Below, one piece after another: positions 44,420 to 53,893 of a stretch of DNA of 64,000 nt; positions within the stretch are counted from its first letter, which is position 1; each line of letters starts with the position of its first letter. The notes beneath the pieces were generated by a model. That model was not told the DNA's origin. It made no database searches and was given only the letters and a program-made list of their open reading frames with translations. The position numbers and the translations under genes are program-made. The DNA comes from JAGWRI01 sp963728785 (lineage in GTDB: Bacteria; Gemmatimonadota; Gemmatimonadetes; Gemmatimonadales; Gemmatimonadaceae): assembly GCA_963728785.1 (NCBI GenBank), contig CAVSKV010000002.1:1426001-1490000 (forward strand), given 5' to 3'.

Positions 44420-45124
44420 CTATCCAACCCGAACCACCTGACCCGTGACGGCCCGCGCGTCGTCTGAGCACAGATGCCATACCACACGCGCCACGTCGTC
44501 CCGCGCCACGTAGCCCACGGAGTCACCCACCGAAGCCAAATTGGCCTCCGTGCGAATCGACGTGGGCGCTACGGCGTTGGCCCGCACCCCCACCGGCTTC
44601 TCCTCACTTGCGACCGATCGCATCAGAGCGAGGACGGCTCCCTTTGCGGCTGCGTACGCCCAAATGCCAGCCACTGAAGCGCCGGGCAGCGCAACTGCCG
44701 ACGCGAAGTACACAATCGCGCCCCGACTGCGGCGTATGTGCGGCAGAAAGGCGCGCGTCGCGAGGAACGCGGTGGCCAGATTGATGCGGCTCATTTCTTG
44801 CCAACCCTCGAACTCGCTCTCAGCCACCGATCCCGAGAGAGAGAATCCGCCGGCGAGATTCACCAGGGCGTCGAGTCCGTCGCCGTGCGCCTGTGTCACA
44901 CGGTCAGCCAACTCCCGTACCGCGTTGGGGTCGGCGAGGTCGCAGGCGTACGGGGTGGCCACGAACCCGGCCATCTCGAGAGCCTTGGCGCGCTCGGTGA
45001 CCTCAGCGAGATCGCGACTCACGAGCACCAGCCGGTCGCCCCGTTGGGCGAACACGCGGGCCACTGTTTCGCCGACCTGCCCCGAGCGACCGACACCGGT
45101 GATCAGGGTCAGGCGCCCCGCCAT
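44420..45124 (-). CDS. Short-chain dehydrogenase/reductase (SDR)
   Basis: 234 residues from ATG 45124. NAD(P)-binding TGVGRSGQVGETVA, LVNLAGG (NAG motif variant), and the catalytic Tyr and Lys in YAAAKG, with Ser in FASAVA. The glycine-rich loop is longer than the standard TGxxxGIG. Substrate unknown. Its ATG lies one base after the stop of the MerR-like regulator (TAGgATG), so the two form one operon, and the regulator may control this enzyme. Confidence 0.8.
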   Translation of the reverse strand: MAGRLTLITGVGRSGQVGETVARVFAQRGDRLVLVSRDLAEVTERAKALEMAGFVATPYACDLADPNAVRELADRVTQAHGDGLDALVNLAGGFSLSGSVAESEFEGWQEMSRINLATAFLATRAFLPHIRRSRGAIVYFASAVALPGASVAGIWAYAAAKGAVLALMRSVASEEKPVGVRANAVAPTSIRTEANLASVGDSVGYVARDDVARVVWHLCSDDARAVTGQVVRVG

Positions 45125-45125
45125 C

Positions 45126-45674
45126 CTACCGGAACTCCTCGCGACCCAGCGCGGCGCGTGCCGCTTCGCGCATGGCGACCAACGCGTCGGGATCAGCTGC
45201 CGGAGAATCACCGCGCACGTGCAACTCGATGCCATCAGCCACTACCACGCGGTGCCACGGAACGGATGTCCCCGCGTCGTGTTCCTGTGCAGCGATGTCG
45301 GCCCCGACCGATAGTGCGGGCGCGAGCGATCCGGCCACGCGCCGCTCGAGCGCATCGCCGGTCACATCGTGCATCTCCTGCTTGATCACTTCGAGCGTTG
45401 CTCCCTCCCGTTGCCGGATCTTAATGGCGAGCAGCTGAAGCAGATGGCGATAGCCGTAGATCGCAGCGGTGCCCGCGCCCTGCGGATGGTCAAGCAGTCC
45501 ACTCGCCACGTAGAACCGGATGGCGCGCGGGCTGGGAGCTGCGCGGGCCGATGCATTCGTGGGCCGCACGCCGGCGGCGTCCACCAGCGCCGTGGCGTGC
45601 GCCGCCAGGCCCCGGGCATTCCACGGGGCATGACGGGCATGCGCGCGCAACAGGTTGACTGGGGTCTCAGTCAC
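45126..45674 (-). CDS. MerR-family-like HTH regulator
   Basis: 182 residues from GTG 45674. Residues 46-115 carry the MerR-type winged helix: PSPRAIRFYVASGLLDHPQG, then YGYRHLLQLLAIKIRQREGATLEVIKQ. No cysteine cluster for metal sensing is seen; the C-terminal half (IAAQEHDAGTSVPWHRVVVADGIEL) may bind a small ligand or mediate dimerisation. Directly coupled to the SDR. Confidence 0.75.
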   Translation of the reverse strand: MTETPVNLLRAHARHAPWNARGLAAHATALVDAAGVRPTNASARAAPSPRAIRFYVASGLLDHPQGAGTAAIYGYRHLLQLLAIKIRQREGATLEVIKQEMHDVTGDALERRVAGSLAPALSVGADIAAQEHDAGTSVPWHRVVVADGIELHVRGDSPAADPDALVAMREAARAALGREEFR

Positions 45675-45776
45675 AATGCGCAGTGGGAATGCTGCCGGGG
45701 GTTAGCATGGCACAACAATAACGACCACTACCGCCATGCGTGAGATCAACGCCATACGGCAGCGGAAGAACTTGAA

Positions 45777-45804
45777 AAACAGGGACGCGAGGGCGTCCCT
45801 GTTT
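45777..45804 (-). terminator. Intrinsic terminator of the lysine-rich protein gene
   Basis: A 12-bp perfect stem (AAACAGGGACGC with GCGTCCCTGTTT) and a 4-base loop. In the minus direction the stem runs into a T-tract (TTTTTC), so it terminates the gene at 45834-46388, whose stop is 30 bp away. Confidence 0.8.
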
Positions 45805-45833
45805 GACTAGAAACAGCCAAGTCATGCGCGGAA

Positions 45834-46388
45834 TCAGCGCCGCCGCTTCTTTCCGCCAGCCTTCCTCTTGGCTGGTTTCTTCGCTCCTCGTCTTGTGGCC
45901 TTCTTGGCCGGCTTCTTCGGTTCCTTCTTTACCGCCTTCTTCTTGGCCGGCTTTGCTGGCGCCTTCTTGGCAGCTTTCCTCGGTGCCTGCTTCACGGGAC
46001 CCTTGGCGGCCTTCTTGGCTAAAGCCTCGGCGGGCTTCGGTACAGGCGAGGCTTTGGCGGGCACGACTGCCTTCTTCGCTGCCGCGGGCGGCAGTGCGGT
46101 TGGCGCGTTCGGCACAGGCTTCCTCACCGGAGGGGCAACGGACTCGCCGCCGAACAGGTCCTCCTCCTCGTCACTGGGCTCTGCAAACACCTCGGCTTCC
46201 TCTTCTTCCTCTTCGACGTCCTCGGTGCTGTCCCACAGATCGTCGCTGTCGTCCTTATGGGTCATCCAGCCGCCGTCCTCCTCGTCATCATCGTCGTACG
46301 ATGCCCCACCCCCATAGCCCAGATCTTCCGCATCGTCTTCGCGATCGGAGAATCGGAACTGGTCGTGCAGCTCGTCACCCCGCGGCAT
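45834..46388 (-). CDS. Acidic/lysine-rich two-part protein, histone H1-like tail
   Basis: 184 residues with opposite charge halves. Residues 1-80 are strongly acidic (runs of D and E such as DDDDEEDG and EEEEEEAE). Residues 85-184 are Lys/Ala/Pro-rich with repeated KKAAKK, KKAPAKPAKK and KKPAKK blocks, like the C-terminal tail of histone H1 or chlamydial Hc1. The basic part should bind DNA or RNA; the acidic part may regulate it or mask it. No globular domain is visible. Terminated by the hairpin at 45777-45804. Confidence 0.7.
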   Translation of the reverse strand: MPRGDELHDQFRFSDREDDAEDLGYGGGASYDDDDEEDGGWMTHKDDSDDLWDSTEDVEEEEEEAEVFAEPSDEEEDLFGGESVAPPVRKPVPNAPTALPPAAAKKAVVPAKASPVPKPAEALAKKAAKGPVKQAPRKAAKKAPAKPAKKKAVKKEPKKPAKKATRRGAKKPAKRKAGGKKRRR

Positions 46389-46719
46389 TGCCTGCCTCCT
46401 CAGTGTTGGTATCGAGATGTCCTGCGCATCCGCAGGAATGCATTTCGGTCATAATCGGCGATCAGCGCGTCAATACCCCTTGCCGCTCGCCCGATGTCGC
46501 ACCCGGTGCCCTAGCACGACAACTCCCTAGTACAATCCCGCGCTCGTTCCGTCAAGCGCTCCGGGACTTCCCGGCACGCGACTGGCAACATGAGGCGAAG
46601 GCCGCCTGCCCAATCGTAGGGGCGAGGGTTTGGTGCTGAAGGAGGCATCGGAGCCCCGAAGACCTATCTCGCTGGTGAGTACCTAACTCCACCATTCACC
46701 GTGCGGCGGTAGTGCGACG
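46389..46719. other. Intergenic region, no gene seen
   Basis: The 331 bp between the lysine-rich protein gene and mqnD hold the former's promoter region and no convincing frame. A long plus-strand frame that spans it is antisense to the lysine-rich gene and is a composition artefact. Confidence 0.5.
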
Positions 46720-47556
46720 CTAGTCCTCCACGAACTCCACCTGGACTCTATTTGGAATCAGACCGGCGCGCACACCTCGTTCCAGTAGCAACCGAACCGC
46801 TTGGCGACCCCGATCACCGTAATCCAACGTCCAATCGTTCACATACATGGCGACGAAGGCGTCTGCCTTTGACCGATCTAGGCCTCGTGCGAACTTCATA
46901 GCGTGATCGAGCGCGGCATCACGATGCTGTAATGCGTATGCTATACTGGCGCGAAGATGTCGTGAAATTTTCTTGATTACTGCATCTCCCAGGTCCTTTT
47001 TGACGACGTTTCCACCGAGCGGAAGTGGCAGCCCGGATTCCTGGAACCACCATTCCCCTAGGTCCAGGATCAGATGGAGTCCCCGATCGCCGAACGTGAG
47101 CTGTCCCTCGTGGATGAGGAGCCCCACGTCAGCCTTCCCCTCGACCACGGCGTCCTCGATTTCATCGAATGGAGTAGGCACCGGATCGAAGTCGGGCTGG
47201 AACAGGCGCAACGCGAGGTACGCCGTGGTCTTGTAGCCGGGGATGGCGATCCGCTTGCCGCGCACCGCATCGCGAGTCATTGGCTCCCGCGCGACGAGCC
47301 GGGGCCCGTATCGGTCGCCGATTGAAGCGCCGTGCGGAAGCAAGGCATAACGTTCGGCTAGGTAGGCATAGGCGTGAATGGAAACGGCCGTGACCTCAAG
47401 CTCGGCGCGCAGCGCACGCTGGTTGAGCGACTCGATGTCCTGCAGCTCGTGAACGTAGGTGAGCCCCTCGGTGTCGATCTTGTGCTCGGCGAGCGCGTAG
47501 AACATGAACGCGTCGTCGGAGTCGGGGCTGTGGGCGACGTGGATCGTACGGGTCAT
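46720..47556 (-). CDS. mqnD: 1,4-dihydroxy-6-naphthoate synthase (menaquinone, futalosine pathway)
   Basis: 278 residues from ATG 47556. Periplasmic-binding-like two-lobed fold with the MqnD signature start HVAHSPDSDDAFMFYAL, then ITAVSIH-like EVTAVSIHAYAYL, GKRIAIPGYKTTAYLAL and GLLIHEGQLTFG. It converts cyclic dehypoxanthine futalosine to 1,4-dihydroxy-6-naphthoate. Its presence shows menaquinone is made by the futalosine route. No other mqn gene is in the window. It follows the zinc-ribbon/TPR-like gene by 23 bp. Confidence 0.9.
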   Translation of the reverse strand: MTRTIHVAHSPDSDDAFMFYALAEHKIDTEGLTYVHELQDIESLNQRALRAELEVTAVSIHAYAYLAERYALLPHGASIGDRYGPRLVAREPMTRDAVRGKRIAIPGYKTTAYLALRLFQPDFDPVPTPFDEIEDAVVEGKADVGLLIHEGQLTFGDRGLHLILDLGEWWFQESGLPLPLGGNVVKKDLGDAVIKKISRHLRASIAYALQHRDAALDHAMKFARGLDRSKADAFVAMYVNDWTLDYGDRGRQAVRLLLERGVRAGLIPNRVQVEFVED

Positions 47557-47579
47557 GGCGTGATGATTCTCGCGTTCGG

Positions 47580-48386
47580 TCAGCGTTTGCGCGCCTGATC
47601 GAGCGCGGCCTGGATGTCGGTGGCGTGATCCTGATATTCGGACAGTTTCTTCGCCTGTTCGGCAGACGCTCCTTTTACGAACTGGTCCCAATACCGGTGC
47701 TCGGCGGCATCGTCCTTCAGCGAATGGGCGGCCTCGGCAGCCAGTATGAGGCCCAGGAGGTGGTTGGGATGCAGCTTGAGGATTGTGTCGGCTTCGGCGG
47801 CGGCGAGGGCCTGATTGCCGGACACTTCGGCCAGGCGGCCAAGGTCATAGCGCTGACCCAGCGTGAGTGAACCGAGCATCTGATAGGCGCCGAGACCCAT
47901 CGGGGCGAACATCTGAACGGTATCCATGTGACCGCGCGAATAGGCACCCATGATCAGATCGCGCAGGCGCTGGGCTTGTTCGTCGGGCGACATCTGACTG
48001 ATGTCGGGAGCGGGCCCCATGGCAGAAACGCCCGCGCCGCCGTCGGCGACGGCCCCGGCGTCCACCGTCTGACTGGAGCGCGCGAATCGTTGTCCGGCCA
48101 CGATGGCGATCAGAGCGAGAAGCGCGATCGCGATTACCGACCAAAGGATGGTGTTGGACGATGCCGGTTTGGCCAGTGCGGCCGGTGAACCGGGATCGGA
48201 TGCGGGAGGACCGGGCAGTGCCACCGGGGTGCCGCACCCGTGGCAGAACTTGGCGCCCGGGCCGAGCTCGGCACCGCAGGCACCGCAGGCCACCGCGCCA
48301 AGGGGTGAACCACAGGACGAACAGAACCGGCCGGAGGCTGGCGCGCCGCAGTTTGGGCAGGGATTGGAGGATGTAGGCTGGGTCAT
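47580..48386 (-). CDS. Double zinc-ribbon membrane protein with TPR-like C-terminus
   Basis: 268 residues from ATG 48386. Two zinc-ribbon pairs: CPNCGAP...FCSSCGSP (about 10-27) and CGACGAEL...FCHGCGTP (about 34-51). A membrane helix at about 81-98 (ILWSVIAIALLALIAIVAG) follows. The C-terminal half is helical with a TPR-like pattern (LGRLAEVSGNQALAAAEADTIL, HLLGLILAAEAAHSL). Function unknown; such architectures are common in membrane-anchored scaffolds. Divergent from glnA. Confidence 0.7.
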   Translation of the reverse strand: MTQPTSSNPCPNCGAPASGRFCSSCGSPLGAVACGACGAELGPGAKFCHGCGTPVALPGPPASDPGSPAALAKPASSNTILWSVIAIALLALIAIVAGQRFARSSQTVDAGAVADGGAGVSAMGPAPDISQMSPDEQAQRLRDLIMGAYSRGHMDTVQMFAPMGLGAYQMLGSLTLGQRYDLGRLAEVSGNQALAAAEADTILKLHPNHLLGLILAAEAAHSLKDDAAEHRYWDQFVKGASAEQAKKLSEYQDHATDIQAALDQARKR

Positions 48387-48537
48387 ACGCGGTAAGTTAG
48401 CGATTGACGATGCTGCGGGGAGTGGCGGGTGGAAGGGTGGCCCTTTGACAATCCGCGGCGCGCAGGGGAGTTTGAATCGCGCAGCACGCGCCGCTGCTGC
48501 GGCCAGGGAATCAACGCAGACCCACCTCTGACGCTCC

Positions 48538-49899
48538 ATGCCTTCATCCCGCTCGCTGACCCCAAATCTTGCCGGGGCGACTGCCAAGGACGTGCTGAAC
48601 TTGGCCGAAAAGTTGAACGTCCGGTTCATGCGTCTCCAATTCACCGACATCTTGGGGGTGAACAAGAACGTCGAGATCCCGGCGTCCCAGTTTGAGAAAG
48701 CGCTGGCTGGCGACATCATGTTTGACGGGTCGTCGATCGAAGGATTCGTGCGGATCGAGGAATCGGACATGCTGCTGGCTCCTGATCTGAGAACCTTTGT
48801 AGTGTTTCCGTGGAGCGATGACGACAGCCGCGTCTGCCGTGTCATTTGCGACATTAACCGGCCTGATGGGACGCCCTTTCCGGGCGACCCACGCGGCGTC
48901 TTGAAGCGCCAGTTACAGCGAGCGGCCAACATGGGCTACTCGATGAACGCCGGTATGGAAGCCGAATTCTTCATGTTCCGGCGTGGCCCGGATGGTGAGG
49001 CGACGACACGAACCCACGATGTCGGAGGGTACTTTGACTTGGCCCCCGTGGATCTGGGCGAGGACGCGCGACGGGCCATCGTGGACACGCTGGAGCAGAT
49101 GGGCTTTGAGGTCGAGGCGGCGCATCACGAAGTGGCGCATGGCCAGCACGAGATCGATTTCCGATATGCGGACGCCCTGGCCACGGCCGACAGCATCGCG
49201 ACGTTCCGATTTGTCGTGAAGTACGTGGCGCAGCGGTTCGGGCTGTTCGCGAGTTTCATGCCGAAACCGATCTTCGGCCAGAACGGCAGCGGTATGCACA
49301 CGCACCAGTCGTTGTTCCGGGGCAAGGAGAACGCGTTCTGGGACGCCGCGGCTCAGTGGGAGCTGTCGTCGGTAGCGTTGCACTACATCGGCGGTTTGCT
49401 CAAGCACGCACGGGGCTACTGCGCCATCACGAATCCGTTGGTCAATTCATATAAGCGCCTGGTGCCGGGCTACGAGGCGCCGATAAATGTGGCCTGGTCG
49501 ATGCGCAACCGATCGCCGATGCTGCGCATTCCGGAACGACGGGGAGCGGGTACCCGCGTGGAGCACCGAGTGCCGGATCCTGCGGCCAACCCGTATCTCG
49601 CTCTCGCGGCGATGCTTGCCGCAGGCCTCGACGGCATCGAATCTCAGGCCGATTGGCGTGAGCCGGTGAATGAGAACATCTGGGAAATGTCGCACCGCGA
49701 AAAGCGGCGACTGCGCATCGACGATCTGCCGCACGACCTTCATGAAGCGTGCGACGAACTGGAAAGGGACGCGGTGATCACGAGCGCCCTGGGCGAGCAC
49801 GTCACGCAGCACTTCCTCGCAGCCAAGCGGCAAGAATGGCGCGACTACATCTCCCAGGTGAGCCGCTGGGAAATCGACGCGTACTTGGCGAAATACTAG
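48538..49899 (+). CDS. glnA: Glutamine synthetase type I (GSI-alpha)
   Basis: 453 residues. Grasp and catalytic motifs: GSSIEGFVRIEESDM, NAGMEAEFFMF, HHEVAHGQHEIDF, FGQNGSGMHTHQSLF and ERRGAGTRVEHRVPDPAANPYL. The RIEESDM segment carries the Arg used for feedback inhibition in Bacillus-type GSI-alpha. The length and the lack of the 25-residue insertion and adenylylation loop also place it in GSI-alpha. It makes glutamine from glutamate and ammonia. A second, unrelated glutamine synthetase (type III) lies 1.6 kb downstream on the other strand. Confidence 0.93.
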   Translation: MPSSRSLTPNLAGATAKDVLNLAEKLNVRFMRLQFTDILGVNKNVEIPASQFEKALAGDIMFDGSSIEGFVRIEESDMLLAPDLRTFVVFPWSDDDSRVCRVICDINRPDGTPFPGDPRGVLKRQLQRAANMGYSMNAGMEAEFFMFRRGPDGEATTRTHDVGGYFDLAPVDLGEDARRAIVDTLEQMGFEVEAAHHEVAHGQHEIDFRYADALATADSIATFRFVVKYVAQRFGLFASFMPKPIFGQNGSGMHTHQSLFRGKENAFWDAAAQWELSSVALHYIGGLLKHARGYCAITNPLVNSYKRLVPGYEAPINVAWSMRNRSPMLRIPERRGAGTRVEHRVPDPAANPYLALAAMLAAGLDGIESQADWREPVNENIWEMSHREKRRLRIDDLPHDLHEACDELERDAVITSALGEHVTQHFLAAKRQEWRDYISQVSRWEIDAYLAKY

Positions 49900-50081
49900 A
49901 TCCCGCCGCGGCGCGTGGGGTCCCCCGTCTTCTGATAGCCGTCGGGTACCTTGAAGATCGATTGATGGAGCATCCGCTGCTCGATCTTCGTGGGTTCAAT
50001 GCCCCTTTGGTGGCGAAGCTGCGTCTGAATCGGAAAGCCGCCTTGGTTTCAGGCGCATGGTATGGACTCACCATCGAATGG

Positions 50082-51389
50082 TCACACGAATAGTTGGTCA
50101 ATCGACGGCGCTTGGACAGTGAAGAACTTGGGACCCTGCTCAGTAATGTGAAGGCAATCTTCGAGACGGATGCCAAATTCACCGTAGATTGCAATCGTAG
50201 GCTCGTCGCTGAAGCACATGCCCAGCTGAACAGGCGTCTTGTTGCCCTTCACGAAGTACGTCCATTCATGGCCGTCCAGGCCGATGCCATGTCCGGTGCG
50301 GTGCGGGAGACCAGGCACCGCATAGCCGGGCCCGAAGCCGGCAGCTGTGATCACCTTGCGGGCGGCGGCATCGACGTCCTCGCACGGGACGCCGATCCGG
50401 GCGGCGGCGAAGGCCGCGTCTTGGGCATTTCGCTCCAGCTCCCAAACGTCGCGTTGGCGCTGCGTGGGCGTTCCGAACACTCCGGTGCGCGTGATGTCGG
50501 CGGTGTAGCCTTCGACCTTCACGCCGTCGTCGATCATCACGACGTCGCCCTCCTTCAGGTGTTGCGGCGTGGCACTGCCGTGCGGGAACGCGGTGTACTT
50601 GCCGAACTGCACGCTCACGTCGCCGTCGGCGCCGAGGTTCTGGAACGCGGTGGTGATGTTGCGGGCCAGCTCTTCCTGTGACATGCCCTCGTGCAGCGTC
50701 TGCCAGGCGGCCTTGTAGGCGGCGATCGTGATGTCGTTAGCCCGCTGCATGAGCGCTATCTCGGCCGGCGACTTGATCATGCGTCCGCCGGCCGTGACGG
50801 GTGTAGCGAGGACGGCATTCAGCTGGGGCGCCGCCTGGTTGACGCCGTCGACAATGAAGTACCGGACGCGCTCCTCGAACCCGAGGCGGCCCGAAGCAAC
50901 GCCGCGGTCGCGCAGGATGTCGGCCACGAGCTTGAATGGACTCTCGTCTTCCTGCCATGTGCGGATGTCGGTGCCGAACTGGATGAGTTCGCGGGCCCGG
51001 GCCTCCTCGAACGCAGGGGCGACCCACGCCATGTCACCCCGCCTGGGAATGACCACCCCGAAGGTTCGCTCGCTCAAGCCCCAGTTCACGCCCGTATAGT
51101 AGAACAGGCTGGCGCCGCCCTCCATGAAGATCGCGTCCATGTGGTGATCGGCCATCAGCCGCCGCGCCTTCTCGATGCGGGCCTTACGCTCGGCGCGCGC
51201 AATGGGCACGGGTGGTGGCGCGAACGGTTGCAGCGACTGAATGGACGTCGGAACGGCCGGCATCGACGCATCGTCGTTGCCTGCGGCGGCGACGCCGACC
51301 GCAGCCGTCGCCGCGGCCGACGGTTTGCAACCGACGGCGAGTGCGCCCAGCGCACCGGCCGACGAGGCGATGAAGTGGCGGCGTTTCAT
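50082..51389 (-). CDS. M24-family metallopeptidase (Xaa-Pro aminopeptidase-like), exported lipoprotein
   Basis: 435 residues from ATG 51389, preceded by AGGAG five bases upstream. The N-terminus KRRHFIASSAGALGALAVGC reads as a twin-arginine-type signal with a lipobox cysteine. The creatinase/prolidase N-terminal domain follows. The pita-bread catalytic domain has metal ligands in MIDDGVKVEGYTADITRTG (two Asp), HRTGHGIGLDGHE (His) and FSDEPTIAIYGEFGIRLED (two Glu). It removes N-terminal residues next to proline outside the cytoplasm. Convergent with glnA. Confidence 0.85.
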   Translation of the reverse strand: MKRRHFIASSAGALGALAVGCKPSAAATAAVGVAAAGNDDASMPAVPTSIQSLQPFAPPPVPIARAERKARIEKARRLMADHHMDAIFMEGGASLFYYTGVNWGLSERTFGVVIPRRGDMAWVAPAFEEARARELIQFGTDIRTWQEDESPFKLVADILRDRGVASGRLGFEERVRYFIVDGVNQAAPQLNAVLATPVTAGGRMIKSPAEIALMQRANDITIAAYKAAWQTLHEGMSQEELARNITTAFQNLGADGDVSVQFGKYTAFPHGSATPQHLKEGDVVMIDDGVKVEGYTADITRTGVFGTPTQRQRDVWELERNAQDAAFAAARIGVPCEDVDAAARKVITAAGFGPGYAVPGLPHRTGHGIGLDGHEWTYFVKGNKTPVQLGMCFSDEPTIAIYGEFGIRLEDCLHITEQGPKFFTVQAPSIDQLFV

Positions 51390-51497
51390 GCGAACTCCTG
51401 GGGGAATGGCCGGGCCGGTGCCTTCCCGGAGGGAGAAACGACGAAACGGGCGGCACACAAGAATGTGCCTCCCGTTGCCGGTTCGCCAGCCGCGCGA

Positions 51498-53711
51498 TCA
51501 GACGGGAAAGAGCATCTCCCGATACTTCGGCAGCGGCCAGGCCTGGTCGCCAATGGCGAGTTCGAGGCCGTCGCACGCGTCACGCAGTGCGTGCATAGCC
51601 TCGGCGCAGGTACTGGTGAGGAACTTGGCCTGCGCTTCCAGCGTGGCGTGCATCGACTCACCCTTGGTGATGGCGGCGTCGAGAACGGCGCGCTGCTTCT
51701 GCACGGCGGTGATCCGCTCGGCCAGTTCATTGCCGGCCGCGACCTGCGGGGTGGCCACGATGCCCGCGGCCTTGGCCTCGGCGGCGGCCCGGGCGAGCGA
51801 GCCGGCGTAGCCGAAGCCCGCCGGCAACACCATCGTATCCACCATCTCGCGCATCGTGTGTGCTTCGATGAGGATGTCCTTCACGTACCGCTCGAGGCGC
51901 ACGTGGAAGCGTGAGTCGAGTTCCTGCCGGGTGAAGATGCCGAGGCCGTTGAGCAGGTCGCGAGACTGGCGAGTCATCAGTTGGACCAATGCTTCGGGCG
52001 TGCGGCGGATGTTGAGCAGGCCACGCCGTTCGGCTTCCGCCACCCACTCGTCGGAGTAGTTGTTTCCCTCGAACCGCACGTTCTTGGTGGCCTTGAACAC
52101 GGGGCGCACGACCTTGAGCACGGCGTCGTCCACCTTCTTGGTCTTCTTGAGTTCGACGCGTAGGGCCGCCGAGAGTTCGCCGAGCGACTCGGCCACGGCG
52201 GCGTTGAGCAGGCACACGGGGAAGGCGATGGATGCCGAGGAGCCCACGGCGCGAAACTCGAACTTGTTGCCCGTGAACGCAAATGGCGACGTGCGGTTGC
52301 GGTCGGTGTTGTCCTTCTCAATGTCGGGGAGCTTGGCGACGCCGAGCTTGATCATGGCCTGATCGGCGCTGTCGGCCGTCTTGCCGCCGGCGATGCTCTC
52401 GATGACGTGGGTGAGTGTGCGGCCCATGAAGATGCTGATGATGGCCGGCGGCGCTTCGTTGGCGCCGAGGCGATGTTCGTTGCCCGACGACGCAATGCCG
52501 GCGCGCAGCAGCCCCGCGTGGCGATGCACGCCCTGCAGCACCGCGGCCAGGAAGAGCAGGAAGCGCACGTTCTGGTGCGGCGTATCGCCGGGCTTGAGCA
52601 AGTTGAAGCCGTCCAGCTCCGGGCGGTCCGACGTGATGGACATGGACCAGTTGCAGTGCTTGCCCGAGCCGTTGATGCCGGCGAACGGCTTCTCGTGCAA
52701 CAGCGCCTGCAGGCCGTGCCGGAGCGCGACCTTGCGCAGCGTGGCCATCACGAGCTGGTTGTGATCCACCGCGATGTCGGTCTCTTCGAACATCGGGGCC
52801 ATCTCGAACTGCGACGGCGCCACCTCGTTGTGCCGCGTGACGATTGGCACCCCGAGTTTGTAGAGTTCGTGCTCTACCTCGGCGATGCACGCTTGGATGC
52901 GCTCCGGGATGCCGGCGAAGTAGTGATCCTCGAGCTGCTGCCCGCGCGACGGAGGCGCGCCGAGCAGCGTGCGGCCCGACATCACGAGGTCGGGGCGGAG
53001 CGAGAAGAAGCCGCGGTCGATGAGGAAATACTCCTGCTCCGGTCCGAGGGTGGTGTACACGCGCTGCACGCCCCTGTCGCCGAGCAGCCCGAGCAGCTCG
53101 ATCGCCTTCTCGGAGAGCACGTCGGAGCTGCGGAGCAGCGGCGTCATCTCGTCCAGCGCTTCGCCGTTGTATCCGATGAACACCGACGGCACGCAGAGTG
53201 TGCGTACGCCGCCCGACTCGACGATGAACACCGGGCTCGCCGGGTTCCACGCCGTGTAGCCGCGCGCTTCCCATGTGGCGCGCAAGCCGCCCGAGGGGAA
53301 GCTCGACGCGTCGGGCTCGCTCTGGATGAGCTGCGCGCCGCTGAATGCTTCCATCGGCTGGCGATCGTCGTCGAACGTGAGAAACGCGTCGTGCTTCTCG
53401 GCGGTGAGTCCCGTCTGCGGCTGGAACCAGTGCGTGAAGTGCGTCACACCGCGTGAGATTGCCCAATCCTTGATCACCTGCGCTACGGTGGGCGCGATCT
53501 CGAGATCGAGCTTGTTTCCGAGGCGCACCGACGCCACCAGCTTCTCATAGATGGCCTTGGGAAGCTTGTCGCGCATCTGCTGCGCGCCGAACGTGTTGAC
53601 GCCGAAATACGCCGACGTGGGCGCGGGGTACGGCGATTTCGGCAGCAGCGGAACGCGGCTGACCACGTCGCGGAGCGCTGCGGCGCGACCAGATGACGAG
53701 GAGGTGGACAT
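51498..53711 (-). CDS. glnN: Glutamine synthetase type III
   Basis: 737 residues, the size of GSIII and much larger than GlnA. The N-terminal GSIII domain has APTSAYFGVNTFGAQQMRDKLP and THFTHWFQPQTGLTAEKHD. The catalytic part has TLGPEQEYFLID, RHNEVAPSQFEMAP, KPFAGINGSGKHCNWS and GNEHRLGANEAPPAI. It makes glutamine as a double-ring dodecamer in the family. ATG 53711 is the second in-frame start; upstream codons to 53771 cross the AT-rich promoter. The Lrp-type regulator lies immediately upstream, suggesting nitrogen or amino-acid control. Confidence 0.93.
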   Translation of the reverse strand: MSTSSSSGRAAALRDVVSRVPLLPKSPYPAPTSAYFGVNTFGAQQMRDKLPKAIYEKLVASVRLGNKLDLEIAPTVAQVIKDWAISRGVTHFTHWFQPQTGLTAEKHDAFLTFDDDRQPMEAFSGAQLIQSEPDASSFPSGGLRATWEARGYTAWNPASPVFIVESGGVRTLCVPSVFIGYNGEALDEMTPLLRSSDVLSEKAIELLGLLGDRGVQRVYTTLGPEQEYFLIDRGFFSLRPDLVMSGRTLLGAPPSRGQQLEDHYFAGIPERIQACIAEVEHELYKLGVPIVTRHNEVAPSQFEMAPMFEETDIAVDHNQLVMATLRKVALRHGLQALLHEKPFAGINGSGKHCNWSMSITSDRPELDGFNLLKPGDTPHQNVRFLLFLAAVLQGVHRHAGLLRAGIASSGNEHRLGANEAPPAIISIFMGRTLTHVIESIAGGKTADSADQAMIKLGVAKLPDIEKDNTDRNRTSPFAFTGNKFEFRAVGSSASIAFPVCLLNAAVAESLGELSAALRVELKKTKKVDDAVLKVVRPVFKATKNVRFEGNNYSDEWVAEAERRGLLNIRRTPEALVQLMTRQSRDLLNGLGIFTRQELDSRFHVRLERYVKDILIEAHTMREMVDTMVLPAGFGYAGSLARAAAEAKAAGIVATPQVAAGNELAERITAVQKQRAVLDAAITKGESMHATLEAQAKFLTSTCAEAMHALRDACDGLELAIGDQAWPLPKYREMLFPV

Positions 53712-53893
53712 GGGCTGGGTTGATCCTGGAAGTTGGCGGTTGATTGGCAGTGAAATATGCAAAAACTGCAAATTCAGACATTCAAATTACGAAATTTGAT
53801 CGCGAAATGTACTGAATGTGCTCGAAAGTGTGCAAGTGATGCACATTTCATGTATCACCAACCGTTGATTGCTCACCGACATGACCGCTTGCT
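53712..53893 (-). promoter_or_regulatory. Regulatory region upstream of glnN with inverted repeat
   Basis: 182 bp, markedly AT-rich for this genome, between the Lrp-like gene and glnN. It contains an inverted repeat AATGTGC (53815-53821) and GCACATT (53841-53847), centres 26 bp apart, and A/T tracts (AAATTACGAAATTT, 53784-53797). This is what an Lrp/AsnC-type octamer would bind. Promoter elements are not assigned precisely. Confidence 0.5.

Noticed and set aside
49965..50093. 42-codon plus-strand frame after glnA (MEHPLLDLRG...)
   Set aside because: No ribosome site, overlaps the end of the convergent peptidase gene, and no recognised family; possible but unsupported.
50691..53466. Long frames antisense or out of frame to the M24 peptidase and glnN genes (for example plus 50691-51914, minus 52318-53466)
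   Set aside because: Low-complexity R/G/A-rich translations and no starts with ribosome sites; the true genes have clear catalytic motifs.
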